Shown: in pieces, positions 17,025 to 25,807 of the stretch | Layout of the letters: each line of letters opens with the position of its first letter | Position numbering within the stretch: the first letter of the stretch is position 1 | Assembly (NCBI RefSeq): GCF_014932895.1 | Contig: NZ_JACYOF010000010.1 | Location: 1-64,000 of the forward strand | Source: Bacillus thuringiensis | GTDB lineage: Bacteria > Bacillota > Bacilli > Bacillales > Bacillaceae_G | Direction of reading: 5' to 3' | DNA length: 64,000 nt | Notes under the pieces: generated by a model | The model's input: the letters and a program-made list of their open reading frames with translations, nothing else | Databases searched by the model: none | Told to the model about the DNA's origin: nothing | Position numbers and translations under genes: made by a program

Positions 17025-20000
17025 ATGAATTTTTTGAGGAAATCATTTAATCAAAAATTTAAAAAAATAAGTAGTAGTTTTATAGTTGTATTACTAGTAT
17101 GTATGAATTTTATAATCCATTTACCATTTAAAGCAGAGGCAGCTACAACAGAATTAAAAGGTTTAGGTGATGTATCTTATTACAACGCCATCATTTTTGG
17201 AGATCATAGTGCAACGAGTGCGGATATTGAGGGTGCGATGGCTGTTCAAAAAAATATGAACGCATCGAGTTATACAGTCTTAGCGGCTGCAACTGGAGCG
17301 CATAACTTAGCTGGAGCAACATGGGTAGATGAAGGATATCCATCATTATTACTAGGCGGTCAGTTTACGAAAGCGGGAGCAGGACAAGTAATTATCCAAG
17401 ATGGAACAGTGGCGATGACAAAAGATGGTGACCCAGAAGGTGCAATGAAATCATCGTATGACCGTATCTCTTATAAAGAGCAAGCGGAGATTGATGCTAA
17501 ATTTAAAGAATTTAGAAAAGACGTTGATGGTGTAATTGGGGATGCGGGTCAATTACATACTGATAATCCAAAACCTAATATGAGCTATGGGATCGGTGAA
17601 GATGTAAACAACCCTAATATTTATGTTTCTTCAGGCCAAAATGGAAAGGAAACATTCGATGTAAAAGATGTTTTTCTTCCGAATGTAGATAACAAAGATT
17701 TTATTGTTATTTATTCAGATGCGAAAGAAGTGAATTTTGCTAGTGGGGCAATTTTGTATGATACAGGAAATACTGGGATGGCAACAGACTTAATTAATAC
17801 ATCTCAAGCATATGATCCTAATTCATCTTTTACTGAGTTAGCTAGTAAAGTCATTTGGGTGTTTCCAAATGCTACAAAAATAACAACTAAAGGCTATGGT
17901 GTAGTAGGTAGTGTGTTTGCGCCTAATGCTGTTGTAGAGACAAAAGGTGGTTCTATTAATGGACAAGCCTTTGTTGGTGGATTACACCAAAGAGATGGAT
18001 TTGAGGTTCATAACTTTAAATTTAACTGGCCAAAGTGGAAAAAGCCAGCAGCTGAAAAAGGAAATTTACAAATTAAAAAAGTTGATGAAAACGATGAAAA
18101 CATTGTTTTAAAAGATGCAAAATTTGATGTTATAGACAAAGATAATACTGTTGTGGCTACTGTTACAACAAATGAAAAGGGTATTGCGGAAGTTAAAGAT
18201 TTACCACTTGGTGACTATTTTGTAAAAGAAATAAGTGCACCAGAAGGATATATAAAAGTTGATACACCAGTAAAAGTAACAATTGATAAGACAAACGTAA
18301 TTGAACTTGTTATGAAGAATACGAAAAAAGTAGAAAATGGCCAATTTAAATTATTGAAAAAGGATAGTGAATCTGGTCAACTTCTACCAGGTGCAAAATT
18401 TGATGTTATAGATACAGATGGGAATGTTGTGGAAACAATTATTACAGACGATAAAGGTGAAGCTTTATCAAAACAACTTCCAGTTGGAACATATACATTA
18501 AAAGAAGTAGAAGCCCCGAAAGGATATGAAATATCATCTAGTTCAGTTCTTGTTGATGTAGAGGCTAATAAAGTAGTTACTGTAGATGTGTTGAATAAAA
18601 AGATCAGCGAAAAAGTAACAGGTCAATTTGAAATCGTAAAAGTAGATGCGAACGATAAAACGAAAGTATTATCAGACGCAGAATTCGAAGTGTATAAAGA
18701 TGGTAAGAAAGTAGATACGTTACGAACAGATGAAACAGGTAAAGTAATCTCTAAGAAATTAGAACCAGGAACATATACATTAAAAGAAACGAAAGCACCA
18801 CAAGGATATAAGTTGTTAAAAGAAGAAATTGAAGTCATTGTGGAAGCAAACAAAGTAGTAGAAGTACAAGTAGAAAATGCAAAAGAACTAGGAAGCTTAC
18901 AAGTAATCAAAAAGGATGTAGAGAGTGGAAAAGTTCTAAAAGGTGCAGAATTCAGACTAAAAAACGAATCTGGTCAAGTAGTTGGAGAAACGAAAACAAC
19001 GAATAAAGATGGCGTTGTTACATTCGAAAATTTAGTGCCAGGAAAGTACACGTTAGAAGAAACGAAAGCACCAGAAGGTTACAAAGCAGTAGAAGTAACA
19101 GTAGAAGTAAACGTTGTAGCGAATGAAGTAGTGAAACAAGAAGTTACGAACGAAAAAGTAACAGGTCAATTTGAAATTGTGAAAGTAGATGCGAACGATA
19201 AAACGAAAGTATTATCAGACGCAGAATTCGAAGTGTATAAAGATGGTAAGAAAGTAGAGACGTTACGAACAGATAAAACAGGTAAAGTAATCTCTAAGAA
19301 ATTAGAACCAGGAACATACACATTAAAAGAAACGAAAGCACCACAAGGATATAAGTTGTTAAAAGAAGAAATTGAAATCGTTGTGGAAGCAAACAAAGTA
19401 GTAGAAGTACAAGTAGAAAATGCGAAAGAACTAGGAAGCTTACAAGTAATCAAAAAGGATGCGGAGAGTGGAAAAGTTCTAGCAGGCGCAGAATTCAGAC
19501 TGAAAAACGAAGCTGGTCAAGTAGTTGGAGAAACGAAAACAACGAATAAAGATGGCGTTGTTACATTCGAAAATCTAGTGCCAGGAAAGTACACGTTAGA
19601 AGAAACGAAAGCACCAGAAGGTTACAAAGCAGTAGAAGTAACAGTAGAAGTAAACGTTGTAGCGAATGAAGTAGTGAAACAAGAAGTTACAAACGAAAAG
19701 GTAACAGGTCAATTTGAAATTGTGAAAGTAGATGCGAACGATAAAGAGAAACTATTATCAGGTGCAGAATTCACAGTATATAAAGATGGTAAAAAGGTAG
19801 CGGAACTGAAAACAGATGAAAGTGGAAAAGTGAAGTCACCAAAATTACCATTAGGTGAATACACAGTGAAAGAGACGAAAGCACCAGCGGGTTATAAACT
19901 TTCTAATAAAGAATGGAAAGTAACCATTCAAAACGAGAAAGAAGTAGTAAAAGTAGAGGCAGAAAATGAAAAAATCTTAGGTTCCCTACAAATTATTAAA

Positions 20001-21908
20001 ACGGATGATAAAGATCAAGAGAAACGTTTAGCAGGCGCAGTTTTTACATTAAAAGATGCTAAAGGAAATGTTGTAAAAGAAGGAATTACAACAGATGAGT
20101 CTGGAACTGTTAAAGTAGACGGGCTAGTTCCGGGTGAATATACGTTAGAAGAAACGAAAGCGCCAGAAGGCTATGAGTTAACAAAACAAGTAATTCATGT
20201 AACAGTTGATGGTGAAAAAGTTGTGGATGTAAAAGTAACGAATAGTAAGAGTCTTGGTCAATTTGAAATCGTAAAAGTAGATGCAAACGATAAAACGAAG
20301 CTACTATCAGATGCAGAATTTGAAGTGTATAAAGATGGTAAGAAAGTAGATACGTTACGAACAGATAAAACAGGTAAAGTAATCTCTAAGAAATTAGAAC
20401 CAGGAACATACACATTAAAAGAAACGAAAGCACCACAAGGATATAAGTTGTTAAAAGAAGAAATTGAAATCGTTGTGGAAGCAAACAAAGTAGTAGAAGT
20501 ACAAGTAGAAAATGCGAAAGAACTAGGAAGCTTACAAGTAATCAAAAAGGATGCGGAGAGTGGAAAAGTTCTAGCAGGCGCAGAATTTAAATTAAAGAAT
20601 GAGAATGGTCAAGTAGTTGGCGAGACGAAAACAACAGATAAAGATGGTGTTGTGACATTCGAAAACGTAGTGCCAGGAAAGTACACGTTAGAAGAAACGA
20701 AAGCGCCAGAAGGTTATAAAGCGCTAGAAGTGACAGTAGAAGTAAACGTTGTAGCGAATGAAGTAGTGAAACAAGAAGTATTGAATGAAAAAGTGAAAGA
20801 AAAAATTACAGGCCAAGTAGAAATTACAAAAGTAGATGCTAATGATACAGATAAAATATTAGCAGGTGCAGTGTTTGAAATTTTAAAAGATGGAACGAAA
20901 ATAGACACGTTAACAACAGATAAAAATGGTAAAGCAACTTCGAAGAAACTAGAACCAGGAGATTACATTTTAAAAGAAGTTCAGGCTCCAGAAGGATATA
21001 CTTTATCTGATAAGGAAATCAAATTTACGATTTCTAATGAGAAAATAGAAGTTATAAAGCTTCAAATTACAAATGAAAAAGAAACAGAAAAGCCAGATGA
21101 AGGAACAGAAAAGCCAGGTGAAGAAACAGAGAAGCCAGGTGAAGAAACAGAGAAGCCAGGTGAAGAAACAGAGAAGCCAGGTGAAGAAACAGAGAAGCCA
21201 GGTGAAGAAACAGAGAAGCCAGGTGAAGAAACAGAGAAGCCAGGTGAAGAAACAGAGAAGCCAGGTGAAGAAACAGAGAAGCCAGGTGAAGAAACAGAGA
21301 AGCCAGGTGAAGAAACAGAGAAGCCAGGTGAAGAAACAGAGAAGCCAGGTGAAGAAACAGAGAAGCCAGGTGAAGAAACAGAGAAGCCAGGTGAAGAAAC
21401 AGAGAAGCCAGGTGAAGAAACAGAGAAGCCAGGTGAAGAAACAGAGAAGCCAGGTGAAGAAACAGAGAAGCCAGGTGAAGAAACAGAGAAGCCAGGTGAA
21501 GAAACAGAGAAGCCAGGTGAAGAAACAGAGAAGCCAGGTGAAGAAACAGAGAAGCCAGGTGAAGAAACAGAGAAGCCAGGTGAAGAAACAGAGAAGCCAG
21601 GTGAAGAAACAGAGAAGCCAGGTGAAGAAACAGAGAAGCCAGGTGAAGAAACAGAGAAGCCAGGTGAAGAAACAGAAAAGCCAGGTGAAGAAACAGAAAA
21701 GCCAGGTGAAGAAACAGAAAAACCAGGTGGAGGAACAGAGAAGCCAGGTGAAGGAACAGAAAAGCCTAGCTTACCAGAAAAAGGACAAGGTTCTTCTAAG
21801 GATCAACAACTTCCAGCCACAGGGCATGATATGAATTATCTTCCATTCGTTGGTTTTGTTCTTCTGTTATTAGGAATACGTTTAAGATTTATGACTAAAA
21901 ATAGTTAA
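17025..21908 (+). CDS. Giant LPXTG collagen-adhesin-like protein with CnaB repeats
   Basis: A roughly 1627-aa sortase-anchored surface protein. Order: signal peptide (cleavage near AEA-ATT); choice-of-anchor A domain (GDVSYYNAIIFGD to about residue 345); eleven CnaB/prealbumin-like modules (DNA 18060-21075), each with the KE-x-x-AP-x-GY strand whose Glu normally drives a Lys-Asn isopeptide bond; a stalk of 29 exact EETEKPG heptads; sorting signal LPATG, hydrophobic helix and basic tail. Such proteins form stiff stalks for adhesion to host or matrix; the ligand here is unknown. Modules 3-4, 5-6 and 9-10 are near-identical, showing recent duplication. Start is ATG 17025 or TTG 17034, the latter better spaced from the GGGGG run. 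Confidence 0.9.
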   Translation: MNFLRKSFNQKFKKISSSFIVVLLVCMNFIIHLPFKAEAATTELKGLGDVSYYNAIIFGDHSATSADIEGAMAVQKNMNASSYTVLAAATGAHNLAGATWVDEGYPSLLLGGQFTKAGAGQVIIQDGTVAMTKDGDPEGAMKSSYDRISYKEQAEIDAKFKEFRKDVDGVIGDAGQLHTDNPKPNMSYGIGEDVNNPNIYVSSGQNGKETFDVKDVFLPNVDNKDFIVIYSDAKEVNFASGAILYDTGNTGMATDLINTSQAYDPNSSFTELASKVIWVFPNATKITTKGYGVVGSVFAPNAVVETKGGSINGQAFVGGLHQRDGFEVHNFKFNWPKWKKPAAEKGNLQIKKVDENDENIVLKDAKFDVIDKDNTVVATVTTNEKGIAEVKDLPLGDYFVKEISAPEGYIKVDTPVKVTIDKTNVIELVMKNTKKVENGQFKLLKKDSESGQLLPGAKFDVIDTDGNVVETIITDDKGEALSKQLPVGTYTLKEVEAPKGYEISSSSVLVDVEANKVVTVDVLNKKISEKVTGQFEIVKVDANDKTKVLSDAEFEVYKDGKKVDTLRTDETGKVISKKLEPGTYTLKETKAPQGYKLLKEEIEVIVEANKVVEVQVENAKELGSLQVIKKDVESGKVLKGAEFRLKNESGQVVGETKTTNKDGVVTFENLVPGKYTLEETKAPEGYKAVEVTVEVNVVANEVVKQEVTNEKVTGQFEIVKVDANDKTKVLSDAEFEVYKDGKKVETLRTDKTGKVISKKLEPGTYTLKETKAPQGYKLLKEEIEIVVEANKVVEVQVENAKELGSLQVIKKDAESGKVLAGAEFRLKNEAGQVVGETKTTNKDGVVTFENLVPGKYTLEETKAPEGYKAVEVTVEVNVVANEVVKQEVTNEKVTGQFEIVKVDANDKEKLLSGAEFTVYKDGKKVAELKTDESGKVKSPKLPLGEYTVKETKAPAGYKLSNKEWKVTIQNEKEVVKVEAENEKILGSLQIIKTDDKDQEKRLAGAVFTLKDAKGNVVKEGITTDESGTVKVDGLVPGEYTLEETKAPEGYELTKQVIHVTVDGEKVVDVKVTNSKSLGQFEIVKVDANDKTKLLSDAEFEVYKDGKKVDTLRTDKTGKVISKKLEPGTYTLKETKAPQGYKLLKEEIEIVVEANKVVEVQVENAKELGSLQVIKKDAESGKVLAGAEFKLKNENGQVVGETKTTDKDGVVTFENVVPGKYTLEETKAPEGYKALEVTVEVNVVANEVVKQEVLNEKVKEKITGQVEITKVDANDTDKILAGAVFEILKDGTKIDTLTTDKNGKATSKKLEPGDYILKEVQAPEGYTLSDKEIKFTISNEKIEVIKLQITNEKETEKPDEGTEKPGEETEKPGEETEKPGEETEKPGEETEKPGEETEKPGEETEKPGEETEKPGEETEKPGEETEKPGEETEKPGEETEKPGEETEKPGEETEKPGEETEKPGEETEKPGEETEKPGEETEKPGEETEKPGEETEKPGEETEKPGEETEKPGEETEKPGEETEKPGEETEKPGEETEKPGEETEKPGEETEKPGEETEKPGEETEKPGGGTEKPGEGTEKPSLPEKGQGSSKDQQLPATGHDMNYLPFVGFVLLLLGIRLRFMTKNS
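21120..21728 (+). repeat. 21-bp tandem repeat, 29 copies (EETEKPG heptads)
   Basis: The unit GAAGAAACAGAGAAGCCAGGT repeats for 609 bp, exactly 29 times at protein level; nearly all copies are identical in DNA, and the last few differ by one A-for-G change. Degenerate units flank it on both sides. Copy-number change keeps the frame (21 = 7 codons), so it can vary stalk length without breaking the adhesin. The period also keeps a second reading frame open, which is not a gene. Confidence 0.97.
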
Positions 21909-21917
21909 TAGATGTAT

Positions 21918-21955
21918 AAAAGGCCTAAGAGATAATATGATCTCTTAGGCCTTTT
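21918..21955. terminator. Bidirectional terminator between adhesin and SLH amidase
   Basis: A 16-bp perfect stem, AAAAGGCCTAAGAGAT (21918-21933) with ATCTCTTAGGCCTTTT (21940-21955), loop of 6. It sits between convergent genes. Confidence 0.9.
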
Positions 21956-22009
21956 AAGTTAATACAGAAGGGATAAAGTAAAAACATCTATATTTAGTTA
22001 TAAATATTT

Positions 22010-23713
22010 TTAAGCTTCAATCACGTTAAGCATTCGATTTATAAACGCAGCTGCTTCAGCGCGTTTTGCTGAGCCTTTTGGTACGAATTGATTGTGTTCA
22101 TTGCCTTTTACAATTCCATAACCATAAACTCTTTGTAGTGCTTCTTTAGCATAGACGGAGTCTTTGTCTACGAATGGTAGTTCAGCTGGCTTTGCAACAA
22201 TACCAGCATATTTTAGTGAGCGGTCAATCATAATAACAGCTTCTTCGCGTGTAATTGTGGCATTTGGATCAAAGGTATTATTACCACGTCCGATAATGAT
22301 GCCTGCGCTTGATGCACGATTGATACCATCTCTTAAAGATGGATGTACTGTTCCTAGGTCTGTGAAACTAGCATTTCCACTTGGTAATTGTAAAGCACGG
22401 GTAATTAAAGTAGCAAATTCAGCACGTGTTACAAGGCGATTTGGGTAGTAATTGCCATTCCCTTCTCCTAACATAATGCCTCTAGCTGCTAATTGACGAA
22501 TGTCTTGTTCATACCATCCACCTGTAATGTCATCAGTTACTGGATCTTTTCGGTTTTCCTTATAGTATGTTTCAGTTCCTTTTAAGAAAGCATCCCATTG
22601 TCCGCGTTGAATCATATACGCAGGGCAGTTTTTTCCTGACCAAAATTGATGTTTTTGGACATGATCTAAAGAAATATTTAACTCATTCATTAAATAAGCC
22701 GCTAATTTACGGGCATTTTCTACTGCTTTTTCATAATTTCCATCTTGATTAACGGCAATTTCTATTCCGATAGATTCATAGTTTCCAGTTTTATTTCCGG
22801 CATGCCATCCAACTTCATTTACAGGAAGATGTTGATAAATTTCTTTATCATCTACTGTGAAGTGCCAAGAGGCAGCGCGATCAGCTGTTCCACGTGCCTG
22901 ACTGTCTAAGTATTTTGCGTGATTTAGAGCATTGGCGCCCTTCGCTGGATTATCCGTCTCGTGAATTGTAATATATTTAGGTACCATCGCGTAGCCAGGA
23001 CGAATATCGTCATTTCCTTTTGGGACAATCATTTCTTTAAATGTAACGCCATAAATATTGTTTGTTTGTAGAGCATCTGGAGCTCTTAATAAACTACTTT
23101 TAGCAGAACGACTGTTTTTTAATAATGAAGCTTTTGTACCTTCAAATGTAGCAGAAGGTGCATAAATCCATTTTGATGTTTCATTTATTTGGACTTTAAA
23201 CCAATTTCCCGCTTGTTCAGTAGGAATAATGACTTGTGGCTGTAGTTTCCCTTCTTCTTTAAACGATTGGAACGGAAGTGCATGTATGGAAGCTTCTTCT
23301 TTTACGATTAATTTTTGGTTAGATAGTTTATGAATTTCTTGAACTTCTAAGCTATTATCATTGTTATCTATCCATCCGGCGCCAGTTGGCGTCGTTATGT
23401 AGTAAGCATTTCCTTTTTTCTTTGTCGCCGTTACGACTTGTTCTGTAATCTCGATATTCGATTTGTTTTTTAAATCATTCGCGGTATATAATGACTGTTT
23501 TTTTGATGTGTATAGTAGGAATTGGCCAGTAACCTCGATATCTTCTTCATGAGTACTATGCTCTTTAACATGCTCTTCGATACTTTTAAAAACTTGATCC
23601 TCCGTATATACTTCGGCGGATTTTTCAGCACTCTCTGCAAATGAATAAGTAGGTGCAAGAACAGTTTGTAATGCAAGAGAGAGAGTTAAAGCACTATAAA
23701 ATTTCTTTTTCAT
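22010..23713 (-). CDS. SLH-anchored N-acetylmuramoyl-L-alanine amidase (Amidase_2)
   Basis: A 567-aa secreted wall hydrolase. Order: signal peptide ending near SFA-ES; an N-terminal region with SH3-like segments (GWIDN, GNWFKVQI..KWIYAP); an N-acetylmuramoyl-L-alanine amidase type-2 domain with zinc ligands in ITIHETDN (His), WHAGN and the HQFWSGKNCP region; and three C-terminal SLH repeats (RLVTRAEFATLITRAL, TITREEAVIMIDR, KRAEAAAFINRM) that should bind pyruvylated wall polysaccharide made with CsaB. Start choice is odd: the only good ribosome site (23766-23758) is 44 nt from ATG 23713, with a strong hairpin between; GTG at 23728 lies inside that hairpin. Confidence 0.9.
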   Translation of the reverse strand: MKKKFYSALTLSLALQTVLAPTYSFAESAEKSAEVYTEDQVFKSIEEHVKEHSTHEEDIEVTGQFLLYTSKKQSLYTANDLKNKSNIEITEQVVTATKKKGNAYYITTPTGAGWIDNNDNSLEVQEIHKLSNQKLIVKEEASIHALPFQSFKEEGKLQPQVIIPTEQAGNWFKVQINETSKWIYAPSATFEGTKASLLKNSRSAKSSLLRAPDALQTNNIYGVTFKEMIVPKGNDDIRPGYAMVPKYITIHETDNPAKGANALNHAKYLDSQARGTADRAASWHFTVDDKEIYQHLPVNEVGWHAGNKTGNYESIGIEIAVNQDGNYEKAVENARKLAAYLMNELNISLDHVQKHQFWSGKNCPAYMIQRGQWDAFLKGTETYYKENRKDPVTDDITGGWYEQDIRQLAARGIMLGEGNGNYYPNRLVTRAEFATLITRALQLPSGNASFTDLGTVHPSLRDGINRASSAGIIIGRGNNTFDPNATITREEAVIMIDRSLKYAGIVAKPAELPFVDKDSVYAKEALQRVYGYGIVKGNEHNQFVPKGSAKRAEAAAFINRMLNVIEA

Positions 23714-23721
23714 ATTTGTTT

Positions 23722-23766
23722 TTAACACATTAGATTATTGAATCTAGTGTTAACATTCCTCCTTTT
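23722..23766 (-). promoter_or_regulatory. Ribosome site separated from its start by a hairpin
   Basis: On the minus strand AAAAGGAGG (23766-23758) is followed after AATG by a 13-bp stem, TTAACACTAGATT (23753-23741) with AATCTA-at-GTGTTAA (23736-23722), loop CAAT, one 2-nt bulge. After the stem come 8 nt and the ATG at 23713. With the stem folded the ribosome site would be about 12 nt from the start codon; unfolded it is 44 nt away. A 8-codon ORF (ATG at 23756) also begins 2 nt after the site. Confidence 0.55.
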
Positions 23767-23914
23767 CATATTGTATTTTCACTATGTATAGATTTCTGTA
23801 CTAATAAATTTTAACAAGAGAAAATCGTGATGTCTATATACCTGAATGATATTCGTAAAAAGAATTATTCGAAATAATAGTAAAATGTAAGAGGAACAGG
23901 TAAAACCTTCTGTA

Positions 23915-23943
23915 TTGACCTGTAAACACCCTTCAAGTAAACT
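23915..23943 (+). promoter_or_regulatory. Sigma-A promoter of hemZ
   Basis: TTGACC (23915-23920), a 17-bp spacer and TAAACT (23938-23943). An inverted repeat ACAGGT (23896-23901) / ACCTGT (about 23918-23923) overlaps the -35 region and could be an operator. Confidence 0.6.
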
Positions 23944-23972
23944 AAAGAGAGTTTGCAAATGAAAAGGTGATA

Positions 23973-25463
23973 ATGTTGTTAATTTCAATTAAAACGTTAC
24001 AAGATGATCGTTTTTTACGTCCGCTACAAAATATTGGCGGCTTATTTTTTGAAGATAGTACAATTGGATTTGAACAAGAGGAAGCAAATCTTATCGTTGA
24101 TATACACATTGAAGAGAATGTGAAAGCATCAGCTCGTTTAACGGATGTTAGCACAGGAAATGTGTATGAGGAAACATTCGCGAAAGATTTATCTGCTTTT
24201 ACAGATGAAAAAGAGCGTATGAAGCAAGTGAAACACGTTGTTTCTTATGTATATCTTTCTGTTCTTCAGCAGTTAACAGGTATTGAACAAAGCTGGGGTA
24301 TTTTAACGGGAGTACGTCCGACGAAACTTCTTCATAAAATGCTTCAAAATGGTATGTCAAAAGAAGAAGCACACCAAGAACTTCGTGAAAGTTATTTAAT
24401 TCATGAAGAGAAAATTGAACTTCTTCAGCGCATTGTTGATTGTCAATTAGCGGTTGTTCCAGATTTATACCGCTTGAAAGAGGAAGTAAGTATTTATATC
24501 GGTATTCCATTCTGTCCAACAAAATGTGCATACTGTACATTCCCAGCTTACGCAATTAACGGACGCCAAGGATCAGTTGATTCGTTCTTAGGCGGTTTAC
24601 ATTATGAAGTTCGTGAAATTGGTAAGTTTTTAAAAGAAAAAGGTGTGAAAGTTACGACGATTTATTACGGCGGCGGTACACCGACAAGTATCACAGCAGA
24701 AGAGATGGATATGCTGTATGAAGAAATGTATGAAGCGTTTCCAGATGTAAAAAATGTGCGTGAAGTAACAGTTGAGGCAGGTCGCCCAGATACGATTACA
24801 CCAGCAAAGCTAGAAGTGTTAAATAAATGGAATATTGACCGTATTAGTATTAATCCGCAGTCATACCACCAAGAAACACTAAAAGCAATTGGACGTCATC
24901 ATACTGTAGAAGAAACAATTGAGAAGTATCATTTAGCTCGTGAAATGGGAATGAACAATATTAATATGGATTTAATTATTGGTCTTCCTGGTGAAGGTTT
25001 AGAAATCTTCAAGCACACGTTAGATGAAACAGAAAAGTTAATGCCAGAGTCGTTAACAGTTCATACGTTATCATTTAAACGTGCTTCTGAAATGACGCAA
25101 AACAAACGTAAATATAAAGTAGCAGGTCGCGAAGAAATTACAGCGATGATGCACGAAGCTGAAGAGTGGACGCAAAAGCATAATTACGTACCATATTACC
25201 TATATCGTCAAAAGAATATTTTAGGTAACTTAGAGAACGTTGGTTATGCAATGCCGACGCAAGAAAGTATTTACAACATTGTCATTATGGAAGAAGTACA
25301 ATCGATTATCGGACTTGGCTGCGGTGCTTCAAGTAAGTTTGTTCATCCGAAGACAGGCGCAATTACGCACTTCGCAAATCCGAAAGATCCAAAATCATAT
25401 AACGATGGCTTTGTAAAATATACAGAAGATAAACTGAAAATTTTAGAAGAGCTATTCGTATAA
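23973..25463 (+). CDS. hemZ: Radical SAM coproporphyrinogen dehydrogenase-like protein HemZ
   Basis: A 496-aa HemN-like radical SAM protein of the HemZ branch. The cluster motif CPTKCAYC lies near residue 181, followed by YYGGGTPTS, VEAGRPDTIT and INPQSYHQETLKAIGR, all typical of HemN/HemZ. HemZ is annotated as oxygen-independent coproporphyrinogen III dehydrogenase, but gram-positive bacteria mainly use the coproporphyrin route, so the true substrate is unsettled. The HemZ-type N-terminal extension of about 170 residues is present. ATG 23973 follows AAAAGGTGA; a GTG at 23967 overlaps that site. A terminator and a bcr1 element follow. Confidence 0.88.
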   Translation: MLLISIKTLQDDRFLRPLQNIGGLFFEDSTIGFEQEEANLIVDIHIEENVKASARLTDVSTGNVYEETFAKDLSAFTDEKERMKQVKHVVSYVYLSVLQQLTGIEQSWGILTGVRPTKLLHKMLQNGMSKEEAHQELRESYLIHEEKIELLQRIVDCQLAVVPDLYRLKEEVSIYIGIPFCPTKCAYCTFPAYAINGRQGSVDSFLGGLHYEVREIGKFLKEKGVKVTTIYYGGGTPTSITAEEMDMLYEEMYEAFPDVKNVREVTVEAGRPDTITPAKLEVLNKWNIDRISINPQSYHQETLKAIGRHHTVEETIEKYHLAREMGMNNINMDLIIGLPGEGLEIFKHTLDETEKLMPESLTVHTLSFKRASEMTQNKRKYKVAGREEITAMMHEAEEWTQKHNYVPYYLYRQKNILGNLENVGYAMPTQESIYNIVIMEEVQSIIGLGCGASSKFVHPKTGAITHFANPKDPKSYNDGFVKYTEDKLKILEELFV

Positions 25464-25470
25464 GAATAAG

Positions 25471-25504
25471 GAGACTGTTCCGATTTGGAACAGTCTCTTT
25501 TTTA
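25471..25504 (+). terminator. Terminator of hemZ
   Basis: GAGACTGTTCC (25471-25481) pairs with GGAACAGTCTC (25487-25497) and ends in a T run, whose last bases form the TTTAT border of the adjacent bcr1 copy. Confidence 0.9.
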
Positions 25505-25605
25505 TCCCGCTATTTGTGGACAGTAAGACTCCCACCTCAAAATTTGGCGAATACGAGGGGGTTAGGTGGGAGATCAACTGCCCACTGATTAAAGGTTCAC
25601 TTTAT
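25501..25605 (+). repeat. bcr1 repeat, internally deleted copy 2
   Basis: Only 105 bp, with both TTTAT borders intact. The block from the CCC of ACTGCCC to the CCC before ACTGATT is missing, so the 3' hairpin lost its left arm. The junction shares CCC with both sides, as expected from deletion between short repeats. It is inserted at the T run of the hemZ terminator. Confidence 0.85.
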
Positions 25606-25807
25606 CTTGTCAGTTTTTGTTGGTAAGTCGATATATTCGAAAAATCGCCGATATAATTTTATTTACCGAGAAGTGAATCAAAAACTACCTTCATTTGTAA
25701 AACTATGTCGATAATAATCAGAAAAATTAGTCAATTTTGTAGAGGACAATGTCTACTTATGGACGAAATGATAGATTTATGAAAGAGAAAAGGGGGAAAT
25801 TGTTGGC

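Noticed and set aside
18623-20545. Three similar 95-codon minus-strand frames across the CnaB modules
   Set aside because: They are antisense shadows of duplicated modules 3, 5 and 9, without ribosome sites.
21073-21834. 253-codon open frame of KKQRSQV repeats on the plus strand
   Set aside because: It is the shifted frame of the 21-bp adhesin repeat; the period is a multiple of three, so all frames without a stop stay open. No independent ribosome site or family.
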